Source of the DNA: Lytechinus pictus
Lineage: Eukaryota > Echinodermata > Echinoidea > Temnopleuroida > Toxopneustidae
Direction: 5' to 3'
NCBI RefSeq assembly: GCF_037042905.1
Contig: NC_087252.1
Location: 3,657,501 to 3,721,500 of the forward strand
DNA: 64,000 bases
Shown here: in pieces, positions 21,243-58,159 of the stretch
How positions within the stretch are numbered: position 1 is the stretch's first letter
Layout: each line of letters starts with the position of its first letter
Notes under the pieces: generated by a model
The model's input: the letters and a program-made list of their open reading frames with translations, nothing else
Database searches by the model: none
Told to the model about the DNA's origin: nothing
Translations under genes and position numbers: made by a program

Positions 21243-23920
21243 ATGTCTTTCTCAAAATCTGCCAAACCCAGTAACAAAGATGTCAGGCTTCGACGACCCG
21301 TCCAGAATGAAGAGGACTTTGAAACGGTCTTCCATGAAGTAGCTGGAGATCTTCTACAAAATGGGCCCGGGACTGCTAGGGTCGTTTCAAGCCCCCCTGT
21401 ACTATCTGAAAAGTATGCTTGAAGTTAAGAAGATTTCTTTTTTCAATTGAGAATAATAACTTTATTTGTTGTTGGAATTTCAAAAATATAACTTCAACAA
21501 AGATTGAAAATGTATACCGGTATATCACGGTGACTGGTCTAATGTATTCCTAAAAGTATTTAGGATTTTTGTGAATATGAGAACACTTGTTTGCACTGAT
21601 GGTAAATTCTTGATGGGGGCATGAAAATACAGAAAGTCACTGGTATTCTAGCCAATAGATCTTGCCATCAGCATTAGGATATGCTATGTGTTGTTAATGC
21701 TGTACTAAGGGGAAGTGTACCAGGGGTCTGGGAAGGATTTTGTTAGAGGTGGTGCTTTTCACTTCCAAATAAAGATATTTTTTGTAAAAATCAATTTAAA
21801 AAAAAAGGGGTTCACTCCAATAAAATGAAGGTGATTTTTGTCAAAACCCTCCCCCCAAAAGGATATGACTCTCGCCTACATTAAGTGGTAAACGAAAGCT
21901 AATAATTATGGCATACCAACCTAATTTCCAGGGGCAGCTGTTCACCTCCAGGAATTTTTAATTTTTTTCCACCCCGACTCCCAAGGCGGGTGCTGCGGAA
22001 TTTCTCTTGAAAGCAGCGACATGCTGTACAAATTGGGCAAATGCATGCTCTTGTGTTAACCATCATGTATAAATAGGGTTCTAAAATTGGGAGTCGAAAC
22101 GAGCACAAGAAAATGCCTCGATCCTCCCCCTAGTCTGCACGCATAGACCCTGAGTAAAAATTTGATCAACAAATGTGTTAATTTCCACGCACTCAAAGAC
22201 TAGCACATGTATACAAAACTTGCTGTTGCAATTCCCTGAGCGAGAGGGTCTTCAGTACACAAGGCATGAGTAGGCTGCAATTCAGACCCTTTACTCGAGT
22301 GAAGGGTTTGCACGGCAGACTATCCCCCCCCCCCCCCCCCCCCCGAAGGCTCTCCATCAAAATATCATGGAAGCACCCCTGTAAGAGGGAGTGTTTACCT
22401 GGTTTCCATCTCATAAAGACTTGTTAGAATAAAAAATGCACAAATTCTTTAACAAGTTTAGTCAGCCAGTTAGATTGATGGATTTCACTAGCTTTTAATT
22501 GTTATTTCAAATTTGTTATCTAAACAAGTTTTAATTTAAACCAGCCACTGATCTTGCTTGACTCCTACTTTTGCAGAACTCGCCGGGATCTACGCGAGAT
22601 GAGGACGAATTTCAGCCAGCAATACGGACCTCAAATTCTAAGGATGGCCGAGGAGTGTCGAGCAGCAATGAGAGCTGGTCATCGACGAGTGCTGCAGTTC
22701 TTCTCTGAAGTTACACGAGAGTAAGATTTATTTTAGTCTATACTAGGAAAACCAATGTAAGCTCCCCCTCCCCATTGGTGAAAAATATTCAAATGATGAC
22801 AATGATTAAAAATAAAAGCATTTGATATAATTAATAAAACAAAAACGAAGGGGTGAATATTGTTTTCAATGTATATGATGATGATGATGATGATGATGAT
22901 GCACAGCATTTGTATAGCGCCATGTATCTGTCAAAGACATTCAAAGGTGCATTGGAGGAGCCAGCCAATCTGGGTCGCCTACAAGGGCGCGCACACAGAA
23001 CTGTGACCCACAGGTCTCTCCTCCCGATAACTGGGGGAATGCAGGTGGACCACTACACCGGGGTTTCCCCCTACTCTTATTCGAATAGTGAGTGGGTTCT
23101 TAACGTGCAAAGGTGGTGATTCTCCTCTACACGGGGCCTCCATTTAACGTCCTATCCGAGGGACGGAGTGTTTTCCACTGTAACATAGCCTGCATCTATG
23201 AAACATGGGAGAGACGTTTACACACAACGCACTGGCTTCAGTCATCCGCCCGGGGTGGACTCGAACCCACGATCTTTGGTTCGACGGGCAGACGCGTTAC
23301 CGACTGAGCCAACTTCGCTCTCTATATAGCAATTTAATTGTAAAATTCATTGGTCCTTAGACCTATGAGTAGTTTATTTGACAAAAAAAAATAACGTGAG
23401 CACAATTAATATCTTTTGGATAATTGTATAATTTCTATATTGAAATTAAAATGATATACATCTAATGATCCAAATGCATTAATGAATGATGAATATAACG
23501 ATTAATGAATGAATTATTGAATAAATGAATAAAATAACTAAAATAAGTGTAATACTTGAGCGATTGGAAAATTGATTAATCAAATAACTAATTAACTCAT
23601 TGACGGATTTATTAATTAGCTCTTGAATGGGTGGGTGACTGAAATGAGAGAAACATACATGAATAATAAACTAATAATATTGCACAGAAATAGATTTTGT
23701 GAAATGTTGGTAATCTACATGTATGCACAAGATCCCATTTTTACCTCTTTTTTCACCCTTCTTCTTCAGTTGTTTAGCTGATGGATATTCCTGGAGTGCA
23801 GTATTCTTCCTTATATTCCTGGTTCTAGCAATCTTAGCGACTGTGGGATTCGGAATGCTAGCATCTGGTGTGGTTCCGATTATTTGGCGTGCAGTCCGTG
23901 GTTTTATAACAGCACAATAA
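21243..23920 (+). CDS. Small C-terminally anchored protein, possible Bcl-2 family relative
   Basis: Three coding exons: 21243-21412 (acceptor before 21208), 22577-22720 and 23770-23920. GT/AG borders and phases agree, and the protein is 154 residues. The ATG at 21243 is the first in the exon. Seen: a basic N-terminus (NKDVRLRRPV), an acidic segment EEDFETVFHEVAGDLLQ, a helical middle rich in Arg/Glu, and about 40 mostly hydrophobic residues near the C-terminus, so probably a tail-anchored or hairpin membrane protein. A weak Bcl-2 pattern is visible: LREMRTNFSQQY resembles the BH3 stretch around L-R-F-S-Y, and about 40 residues on FSEVTRDCLADGYSW resembles the BH1 run ending in D-G-x-x-W. The BH3 Gly-Asp pair and any BH2 are absent. 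The family call is tentative; that the gene is real is much better supported. Confidence 0.7.
22872..23325 (-). repeat. tRNA-derived SINE, second family, full-length
   Basis: On the minus strand the head at about 23315 reads GTTGGCTCAGTCGGTAACGC (A box) and GTGGGTTCGAGTCCACC (B box). The body includes ACGTTAAATGGAGGCCC and AGGCGACCCAGATTGGCTGG, and it ends with GGCGCTATACAAATGCTGTG and an (ATC)n tail at 22872. Sits in the intron between exons 2 and 3 of the Bcl-2-like gene. Relatives at 51402 and 45735. Confidence 0.85.
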
Positions 23921-23991
23921 ATTGTTATTACAGCAGTATTGTGAAGTATGGAAACTTAAGGTAAAGTTTGCACCAACAAAAGGTTAATTTC

Positions 23992-24008
23992 AATAAAAAT
24001 AGAATAAA
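23992..24008 (+). terminator. Candidate polyadenylation signals
   Basis: Two AATAAA hexamers (23992-23997, 24003-24008), 70-90 bases after the stop codon at 23920. Would give a very short 3' UTR. Confidence 0.4.
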
Positions 24009-25680
24009 TGTTTTAAAAAGTCACAAAAGCTCAACATTGAAAATTTCATCAATATTGGAACACATGTGTGCAAAATAATAATAATTATGCAATTGTAAAT
24101 GACTGCACTTCCTGGATTAAAATAGGCATTGTTACTTGATTTATTATGCAAGTTTTATATTTGGGCAAAAAAAATACTATTCATCTGAAGGGAGGGAGAG
24201 AAGGGCAGGAGAGAGAGAGCATCAGAGAGAAGGGAGTGTAAGAGGGGGAAACAGAGCCAGAGAGGAAAGGAGATAATCACCGGAAACTAGCAAGGATATT
24301 GTTTGTGGAAGAATTTGGTGATCTCATGTTTTCACCTCTGTGCTTTTTGGAAATATCAGTGATGACAAGAACATTAGTTAGTCATATTTTGGTGATGTCA
24401 ATATTGTGAAAAATTAATTAGCTGTGTATATTTTGTCATTAATGTGATATTTTGTATATCATTCGTAAACATTAACTCAGATGTCGACGTCAAATTTTGA
24501 TTCAATCTCCACCGAATGTGATTATTATTTCATCGTTTATGTAAATGTCACTTGAAAAATGTATATACATACATAAGTATATGTATTAATTTCTTCAGGG
24601 ATATCTTTCACAAGTCAAAACAATGACTACTACAGGATACGATTGTCTTCCAGTATATTATGTCTATGTGCAAGATAATATCATCCTTCTAAAAAGAAGA
24701 CCACTCCTCCAATATCACATAACCATCCCCCCACTTATTTGCCATGCTAACCCATTAGCTTGAATACAGGGTTCTAATTCATAGCATTGAAGGCCCTGAC
24801 TTGGACATGTACATACTAATTGAATCAATACAGGTTACTTGATTGTTATGTGTTTATGTTATCTGAATCTTCATTGTATATAAATATATATATATATATT
24901 ATACCAAATTGAAAGTTGAAATGAATTAATTGAATTGAATTAAACTCAAGCTGTGTTTGTGCTAGAGTTGTCACCAAACCGTCTTCTTGATTACACTTTC
25001 AATTGGAGTCTTTGCCTGTAGACTATCCCACATCTGCTAAATCCAAAATGTGATTTCAATCATGGTGCTACTTTGCTAAATACTGCAGTAATTCGATTGG
25101 GAAAGGGGCAGGGCCATGGGAACAATTTTTTTACTGGGGGTGCTGATGTAAATTTGACAAGGGGGGGTCACTAAAGAATGAAGGTCATTTTTGTTACATT
25201 TATCCATTTTTTAAACACCTACCAGAATTCAAGGAGGTACTGCCTATGGAAAGTAATACACACAGCACCCCCTTTTTCCCAGGTTCATGGAAAGGGGATC
25301 AAATATGTTAATTTAACTCTTGATGTGCCATTCGCTGTAATCAGGGAGTGTCATATTTTTTTCAGAGTCTATATTTAATTGTTTTATTAATGAAAAAAGG
25401 GAATCACTCCTGAGACCATAAAGTTAAACCTCTTGACCATAAGCTGAACTGACCAATGGAATCACTCATGCATGCAATGCACTCCTCAAAATTCAATAGG
25501 CATAACAATAGCTGTATGACCATTGCACGAAAATGTGTTTGTGGCACTCCAGTGGATGCACAGATATGTGTTCACGGCACTTTAAGGGTTAAGAAATATT
25601 TTTCCCACAGCTACTACATGTATATATAATGCAATTACCAGATAATTAAATTGTACACTGCAAGACAGACGACTGTTTTA
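24009..25680. other. Intergenic, AT-rich
   Basis: A purine tract (GAGA-rich) at about 24185-24275 and an AATTGAATTGAATT tail at about 24925-24945 that may be a LINE end. No gene recognised. Confidence 0.5.
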
Positions 25681-25684
25681 TCTA

Positions 25685-26060
25685 CTTTCCATTTGGTCTC
25701 GTCTCACATGGCCTAATCCTAGTTCATCTACAACCAGTTGGTCTTTCAACCATGTGGGGCCCCGTTTCATAAAGGACTTGCAACTCTTGTAACTTTGCCA
25801 TTATGGCAACTACCATCGTAACCTTGATTCTGATTGGCTGATGAGCCCTGTTACCATGGTAGTTGCCATAATGGCAAAGTTACAACAGTAAATCCTTTAT
25901 GAAACAGGCCCCTGGTCTGATTGCCATTTAGGCAATGGGTTTACCACTTGGTCTAATTTCTAGCAAGGCTGTACACGTTTTGTCTAATATTCACTTGGTC
26001 TAACACCACAGTCTATGTGATTCTGCTATTGTGAACCAAATTTTCATTTGACAAAATGAA
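25685..26060. repeat. TTGGTCTAA-module repeat, interrupted by a MITE
   Basis: Degenerate 15-25-bp modules around CATTTGGTCTAA / TTGGTCTAACACCA before and after the MITE at 25757-25913. Same modules at 26480-26615, 29550-29850, 48785-48870 and 50960-51165. Confidence 0.6.
25757..25913. mobile_element. MITE with GGGGCCCCGTTTCATAAAG ends
   Basis: About 157 bp; ends GGGGCCCCGTTTCATAAAG and CTTTATGAAACAGGCCCC are inverted. Inner ACTTTGCCATTATGGCAACTA is inverted too, so the whole folds on itself. Superfamily not assigned. Confidence 0.75.
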
Positions 26061-26303
26061 ATTGATAGACAATGATAATAATAATACGTGAGATTTATAT
26101 AGCGCACTTTCCATCTTGATTAGATGCTCAAGGCGCTTCAGAGCAGAACAACAAAAACTATTTACATATAATACATGTCTGAACAATAAGTCAATGTCTA
26201 TAAAAAAACACTTTAAAAAAAAACAATGAGGAAATGAGACCATCTGAGTCATATTTAGAATTTTATGAGAAACACACTAATGGGATATTAGATCAGTGAC
26301 TCA

Positions 26304-26475
26304 ACATTTGCTTCTGTGACAATTACTCCAGGCTTCATTTCGTCTGAGATACAGGGTTAGGGTTGCAATAGGTTAGGTTTAGGATAGGGTATAGTGTTAA
26401 ATCCAGGGTTGAAGTTGGCAATTCCGGTAGGGCATGGAATTCACAGCGGAGCAATTGTCGCAAGAGCAAATGTCA
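26304..26475. mobile_element. Old MITE, TTTGCTYCTGTGACAATTRCTCC ends
   Basis: Left end CATTTGCTTCTGTGACAATT and right end AATTGTCGCAAGAGCAAATG are inverted. The interior matches 1968-2155 (GGGTTAGGGTTGCAATAG, GTATAGTGTTAAATCCAGGG). Confidence 0.65.
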
Positions 26476-26874
26476 TGGAACAATTAGAACGAGTTAACTG
26501 TAGACCGAATGGCAATTAGGCCAACTTGATAGTTGACCAAGACCTTAGAAGACCAAAAAGGTTTAGCCCATGTAATAGACCTATTAGACTATCTGAATTG
26601 TAGACCTTCTGCTTGTAGATTTGGTGATTTGATTACGAGTTATATTGTTATATTTTTAATGTGGAATCAATGAAATGAAATGAAATGAATTTGTGATATC
26701 GATTTATCTGTTCTGTAAGCTCGGCTGACGTTGATTTGTCAATTGTCTCCTCTGTATTACAAAACAATGGATATTGATCATTTTTGTAATCATATTTTTT
26801 TCCTGTTGTGTGCTTTGGAGATTATTAATGGTTTTAGTTGAGCTGAGAATTGAGACAAATTTTCAATGATCAGG

Positions 26875-27027
26875 GCTCTGTAACACAAAGGTTTGCAATC
26901 AATCACGAAATACGAGTGACCAATCAAGATCATTGCTGAACCTGCACTTCGTTTACTGACCAGGAACCAATCAATGCTGTTCTTTCATATTTCCAATTCA
27001 TTGCAAACCTTTGTGTTATGGAGCCTA
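26875..27027. mobile_element. MITE with CTGTAACACAAAGGTTTGCAA ends
   Basis: Inverted ends GGCTCTGTAACACAAAGG and CCTTTGTGTTATGGAGCC over about 153 bp. Related ends at 35877-36008 and 53321-53460. Confidence 0.75.
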
Positions 27028-27079
27028 GATCTTTCCTGGTATGCGATTCCACATTCAGTCACATCATGTGAAGAGGAAG

Positions 27080-27358
27080 TGGAGCGTTGTGGCCTAGTGG
27101 ATTAGTCTCCGGACTATAAAACAGAGGGTCGTGGGTTAAAACCCAGCCATGGCGTAGTTTCCTTCAGCAAGAAAATTAGTACACATTGTGCTGCACTCAA
27201 CCCAGGTGAGGTGAATGGGTACCTGGCAGGAATTTATTCCTTGAAATGCCGTAAAAGCTGCTTGAGCTACAGCCAGGGTAATAATATCCAAGTCCTTTGG
27301 AAGCGCATAGAGACGTTATTCATGTGTTATGCGCTATACAAGAACTGACTATTGTTAT
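27080..27358 (+). repeat. tRNA-derived SINE
   Basis: Head GTGGCCTAGTGGATTAGTC (A box) and GTCGTGGGTTAAAACCC (B box, one base off), body CATTGTGCTGCACTCAACCC and GAATGGGTACCTGGCAGG, tail GCGCTATACAAGAACTGACTATTGTTATAA. Confidence 0.85.
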
Positions 27359-27519
27359 AAGAGTCCACAGAGACCTCTTGACAATATTACACAAGACTTC
27401 ACATGCACAGAACTTCAATCTAGGACTGACCCTATAACTGTTAATAATAATTGTAAATGTATATTGCGCAATTACTACATGTATATGTATATACTTAACT
27501 GCGCACTTCAATAATATTA

Positions 27520-27722
27520 ATATTAGTACCCTGGCTAAAGACATGCCAAAGACACCCTGGCAATTTAAGGAATTCCTTCTCAAGTTCCCATTCACCATAC
27601 CTGGGTTGAGAGCAGCACCATCAGGTAAATGTCTTGCCGAAGGAAAACACGCCATGGCTGGGAATCGAACCCACATCCCTCAGATTGAAAAATGAAAGTC
27701 ATAACCACTAGACCACAACACC
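27520..27722 (-). repeat. tRNA-derived SINE, inverted copy
   Basis: Same family as 27080-27358 in reverse orientation, 170 bp away. The head is at 27722 (GTGGTCTAGTGGTTATGAC on minus) and the tail is shortened at about 27520. The two can pair as a hairpin. Confidence 0.8.
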
Positions 27723-27809
27723 CCACGTAATCAAAGGAAGCCTATTATTAATAATCAGATGCCTACAATGCTACACAGGTAAAAAATAAACTATCATGGA
27801 AATATTCAA

Positions 27810-29140
27810 TATTTCACATAAACTTATTTATTAATGTTTTTCATAACAAGCATTCACAAATCAATAATAAAGTCTTGTCACAGTATAAGTTTATAGGCTA
27901 AACATACACATCAGTATGTCCTACATTTAAGTAATCACCAATATAAGAAATTTCATTTGTACATTACATGATTTCAATATATGGGAAACACTGTAGTGTT
28001 AACAATGCAATACTAACCCAAAACAATGAAAAAACAATAACACTATCATATTGTAACTAAATTTTCTTATAAATAAATCAAATGATCATTATTCAGTGTT
28101 GCGCTGTAACCATACAGGGCGATTCCCTCAAACACTGCTAAATTTATGTATACATATTGATAATGGTAATATGCTGCGATAACCTTGTTCTGCTTCGCTT
28201 TAACCCTATGACAACTGAACTCTATAAATCCTATAGGCTTTGTATGGGATCACTTGGTTCTAGTAGGAAATGAGTTGGACATATCTGGTAAGCTTCCAAT
28301 GTAATTGCACAGTAATATTAGCAAACCAGACTCGAGACCAACCAAATCTATAACAACGACTCCAATGACATAACATCCATCAGATCGGATTTTGATTTGT
28401 TAGTATGAATGGCATTAGTAATGAATACATCTTGCAACATTAAATGGAATGTTTAAACGATGACAGTAGTAGATGATATATGAGAGAAATCTAAAAATTG
28501 TCTTGTTGTCAAAGAGTAGCAAAAAATATCCTACCTTATCTCAATATTTGGCAAAACGGTCTGATACACACCGGGGCATATTACATCTGATTCTAGATCA
28601 TTTTCAAGATGTGATATGCTTGTGTTTCTTGATGAAGAAAAAAATTCAACTTTTCCATTAATAATTCTGCAATTCTAGACAGTTTTACGCAGGTGACAAA
28701 GCAAAACTTTCACAGTAGCCACACCCAGTACTAAATATAATTTTTGGATTTCTATAGTCTTTTCCAGAGCGTACAAAGCGCTGTTAAAGAGGACTTGTAA
28801 ATATTTCACATACAAGGTAACTTCAAGAATAGGAAAATGTGCAAATGTATAACATAGTTGATGTCTAAAGCTTATTCCTGATAAAGCGCTATGTGATAAC
28901 AAGGAACCGTTTCCTGAAGAATTTTGTCAGTGCATTTTCCGTAGAAGCAACTGTCGCAGGTGCAAATGTCATGGAAGCGATGTGATGAATAATCCTGCTA
29001 GTTTATCAAGGGTATTACGCATTATCTTGTGCATGATAGCACTGAAGCATCTCTTAACTCATTGTGGAGTACCCCCCTGGGCAACTGATCAATAAATTTT
29101 ATGAATTCAGCAGTGGTTGGCTTTCTGGGAATGTTGGGTT
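27810..29140 (-). other. COPA 3' UTR, putative
   Basis: Follows the COPA stop codon at 29141. A minus-strand AATAAA lies at 27827-27832 and is the first good one I see before the SINE at 27722, giving a 3' UTR of about 1.3 kb. Contains a fragment of the GTCGCAGGTGCAAATGTCATGG repeat at about 28947-28971. No other gene seen. Confidence 0.4.
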
Positions 29141-55089
<25,949 letters not shown>

Positions 55090-55236
55090 GATACTGCTGT
55101 CAAATCATCAAAAAAGTAATGTAATTTTCTTCCTTTTCTCCTGACAATTCCACGAAGATGCAGCCACGTCACTTTCAGCTTATGTTTGATAGTCTTTCGT
55201 ACAGCCGTTTTCTCTTGATATTCTTCTGTTCAATTA
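55090..55236 (-). promoter_or_regulatory. COPA: COPA 5' UTR and proximal promoter with GCCACGTCA site
   Basis: Only 147 bp separate the ATG from the target duplication of the upstream transposon. At 55163-55171 the plus strand reads GCCACGTCA (TGACGTGGC on the COPA strand). This is the CREB3-family/Drosophila CrebA consensus and contains the TGACGTGG core of ATF6/XBP1 elements. CrebA-type factors are known to activate secretory-pathway genes including COPI subunits. Function here is inference. Confidence 0.55.
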
Positions 55237-55244
55237 GTGAGGAA

Positions 55245-58146
55245 CATAGAGATGTATACTAGTAACGCTAGAGGGCGTACTTCGTCAAATCGCTGTGATT
55301 ACGTGGAGACCGTCCGCCATTGCTCGATAGGTATTCGCAGCCTGCCATATCCATGCGCGTACAGTACCTATGGGGCATGTACACGGATGAGCACAGAACA
55401 TGACAAATTGATGACATATGAGCACGAAAGCATATGGAAAAGCAAAATTGTAAATATTGCACTGGATTAAAGTTCAAATACAACAAAAATCTAGCAAAAC
55501 TGAGGTCAAAAGGCCTATATAGGCCTATCTATAGCGCATAATATAGGCCGATACAGCTATAATACAGGCAAACGATTTAAAGTCCCAATTGTTTTTGCTT
55601 AGGTAAAATTTTGATACATTAATATGACTTCTATTTTCTAATGATTTGGAAGAGATGAATATCAAAAATAACATTTAGGCCTAGGTCCTGATAAATAAAT
55701 TTAATGTGTTTTAATATGATTTGATGTACATTAACCTAAGAAAATTCATAGGCCATATCACAGTGATGCATCTGAGACGCTGTATCGAAAAAAAAAACAC
55801 GATTGTATTTTTATAGTTCATAGTTTCCTAATTACTATTATGCTGATTGCTGATAATTTATTTCTTCACTTTAGATAATTGTTATAATTTATTTTCCATA
55901 TATATCTACACAATAGGGCCTATAATAACTCGATCCCTTTTCCCCATGTCTTACACGCTGATGTAAACCAACATCACAAAAACTCGCGAATCATAAAATG
56001 ACTTTTTATTGATATTTGGAAATGATTTACGCATTGATTCAGTTAAAAATTGATGATTTAGATTTCCTTTGCTGGCAACCATCCCATCATATTTATAAAT
56101 ATGTATATAAAAGTATACTTTCTTACTTGCGATCAATGTATAGAAAAGTTTGTTGACAGCAAAATGCGCGCATGCAGTCGTACAATTTTGCAATGTACAG
56201 GAGGCCTAATGGGGGGTTGGATGTTTATGTACAGTGTTATTGCCTTGCAAACATTTTAAAACTTCGGAGAGTAAACAAATCACAATGCGCAAAACAATTT
56301 TACTTTGATTTTCTGGAAAGTATAGACTTGATTCTCCCCGGCTGAAAATATGCTGATCGGCAAACTGGCTGAAATATTTTGTTTATCGCCGTTGTTTCTG
56401 ATCCTATAATGATTGGACCAATATCATGTGAACAAATCAAGGATAGAATAATAAGGAGAGGAAGAAGGGGGAGAAGGAGAGAAGGAAAGGGGCGGGATTA
56501 TGATATATAATTTTTATTATACTATAAAGAATATTATTACTACTGCAAGAGTGTATAAAACTAATATCATGAAAGACATCAATGCAAACTTATCATAATT
56601 ATGAAAACGGTTGCAAAATTGTGAGTACTAAAACCAAACATAATTATGAAACAATAATATTGCAAAAGTGACAATACTTGGAATAAGATATTAAAAATCC
56701 AAATTTAATCTCAAATTTGATACCTGCCTTGAAATTGTGCTAATTAACTGTGTCTGTGTCGCTTGAATAAATGAACTTTATGGCAAATATTTGTAAGCAC
56801 TGGCACCGGCCTAACATATAAACAGATAAACACGCGTTTTGAATATCCAGTTTTGTTTTTCATTTTAAAAGTATAACTGAATTTGATTTTCTAGTTTTCT
56901 TCCTTTAATGTCATTTGCTGGCCTATGGACCTGAGTTTGGTTATTCGATCAGTTTTTTTTAAATAAGATTTCCATGGATGAACAAAATTATTATATTATG
57001 TTAATTACGGCGTCGCGGAATGATTTTGAAAGTGATGGGGTGCATAAAATCACAATCATTTATTATGTGTAATGTTCATTTTCATTTCAGGGAGGGGTCC
57101 GGTCGCGCCCCCTGTATTTTATTTTGATCAGTATGTTAAAGCGAATTTGCTTAGGTGTGTTTGTTATTTTAATTGCACACACGGCCCCTAAAAAGCGAAT
57201 TAAAACAAATCTAACTTAAAGTGAAGGGAATTAAAACTGTCATTTGTGAAAAGTTTGAACAAATTAGGCTATATTCTCGACATTTTAAATCAATATTTTA
57301 TTTTCGGGCCATATAGGCCTGCAGATTTTGGGGAATTTATTATGTTCCTATAAGAACAAAATCAGCACGTTCACCAAATAACACAAATTTCAACATTGAT
57401 GGTGTAACGGGAGGCTCACCAAGAACAATAATGAGATGCCCTTTAATAGCGCATGTAGATCAAAACACTAACTTATACAGAATTATTGTACAACTTAATA
57501 TATAAAAATGATAGGCCTATATTTCATACAAATTAAAGCAAGTTACATATCATGTAGGCCTATATAGAAATTACAAAATTATATCCAACATAAACATAGA
57601 ATCAAAGGACGTAAATGTGGGAAGGATGGAAGGAGGACGATGCAGTTAAAGGTAGGGAAATCCAGAGAAGGGCTAATTCACTGCAGTCTTTTGAATTAAT
57701 TGTCAATCTTTCTATTAATGTCCGCTGTATGTTTTTATTTTTATATGATTGTTTATTTGATAGTATATCAACATTGTTATCTATTACAGGCCTATAAACG
57801 GACAGGTAAATGCAAATTATTTAGAATTTCATCCCGAGAAATCAGGTTTTTAAAATGCCAAATTAATAGCATAATCCCCATGTAATCACTCTAATAGTGT
57901 ATTGAGATGCAATTTGTCATTCATATTTTCGATTTTTATGAGGTTGTGTTCTTTTCTTCAAGAAAAAGGCCGGAGACGGCACCCCTTTTCACAGCGTTAC
58001 AACGCACGAGCTATGGGTACATCCGGGTACTTTTGCGAATCTATACCTATCGAGCAATGGCCGCCACGCTCCACACAATCACAGACGTTAAGTACGCGCG
58101 CCTATGGCGACTCCGCACTCTAGCGTAGTTAGTATACATCTCTATG
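55245..58146. mobile_element. 2.9-kb DNA element with 8-bp TSD upstream of COPA
   Basis: Ends are inverted: CATAGAGATGTATACTAGTA at 55245 and TAGTTAGTATACATCTCTATG ending 58146. The similarity runs about 130 bp inward (CTCGATAGGTATTCG / CGAATCTATACCTATCGAG, ATTGCTCGATAGG / CCTATCGAGCAAT). The direct repeat GTGAGGAA flanks it at 55237-55244 and 58147-58154. The interior is AT-rich with no transposase recognised, so it is non-autonomous. The 8-bp duplication fits hAT, P or Merlin types; superfamily not assigned. Confidence 0.88.
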
Positions 58147-58159
58147 GTGAGGAATTGGT

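Noticed and set aside
23240-23320. Possible tRNA gene on minus strand (GTTCGAGTCC B box)
   Set aside because: It is the head of a SINE with a conserved body and (ATC)n tail.
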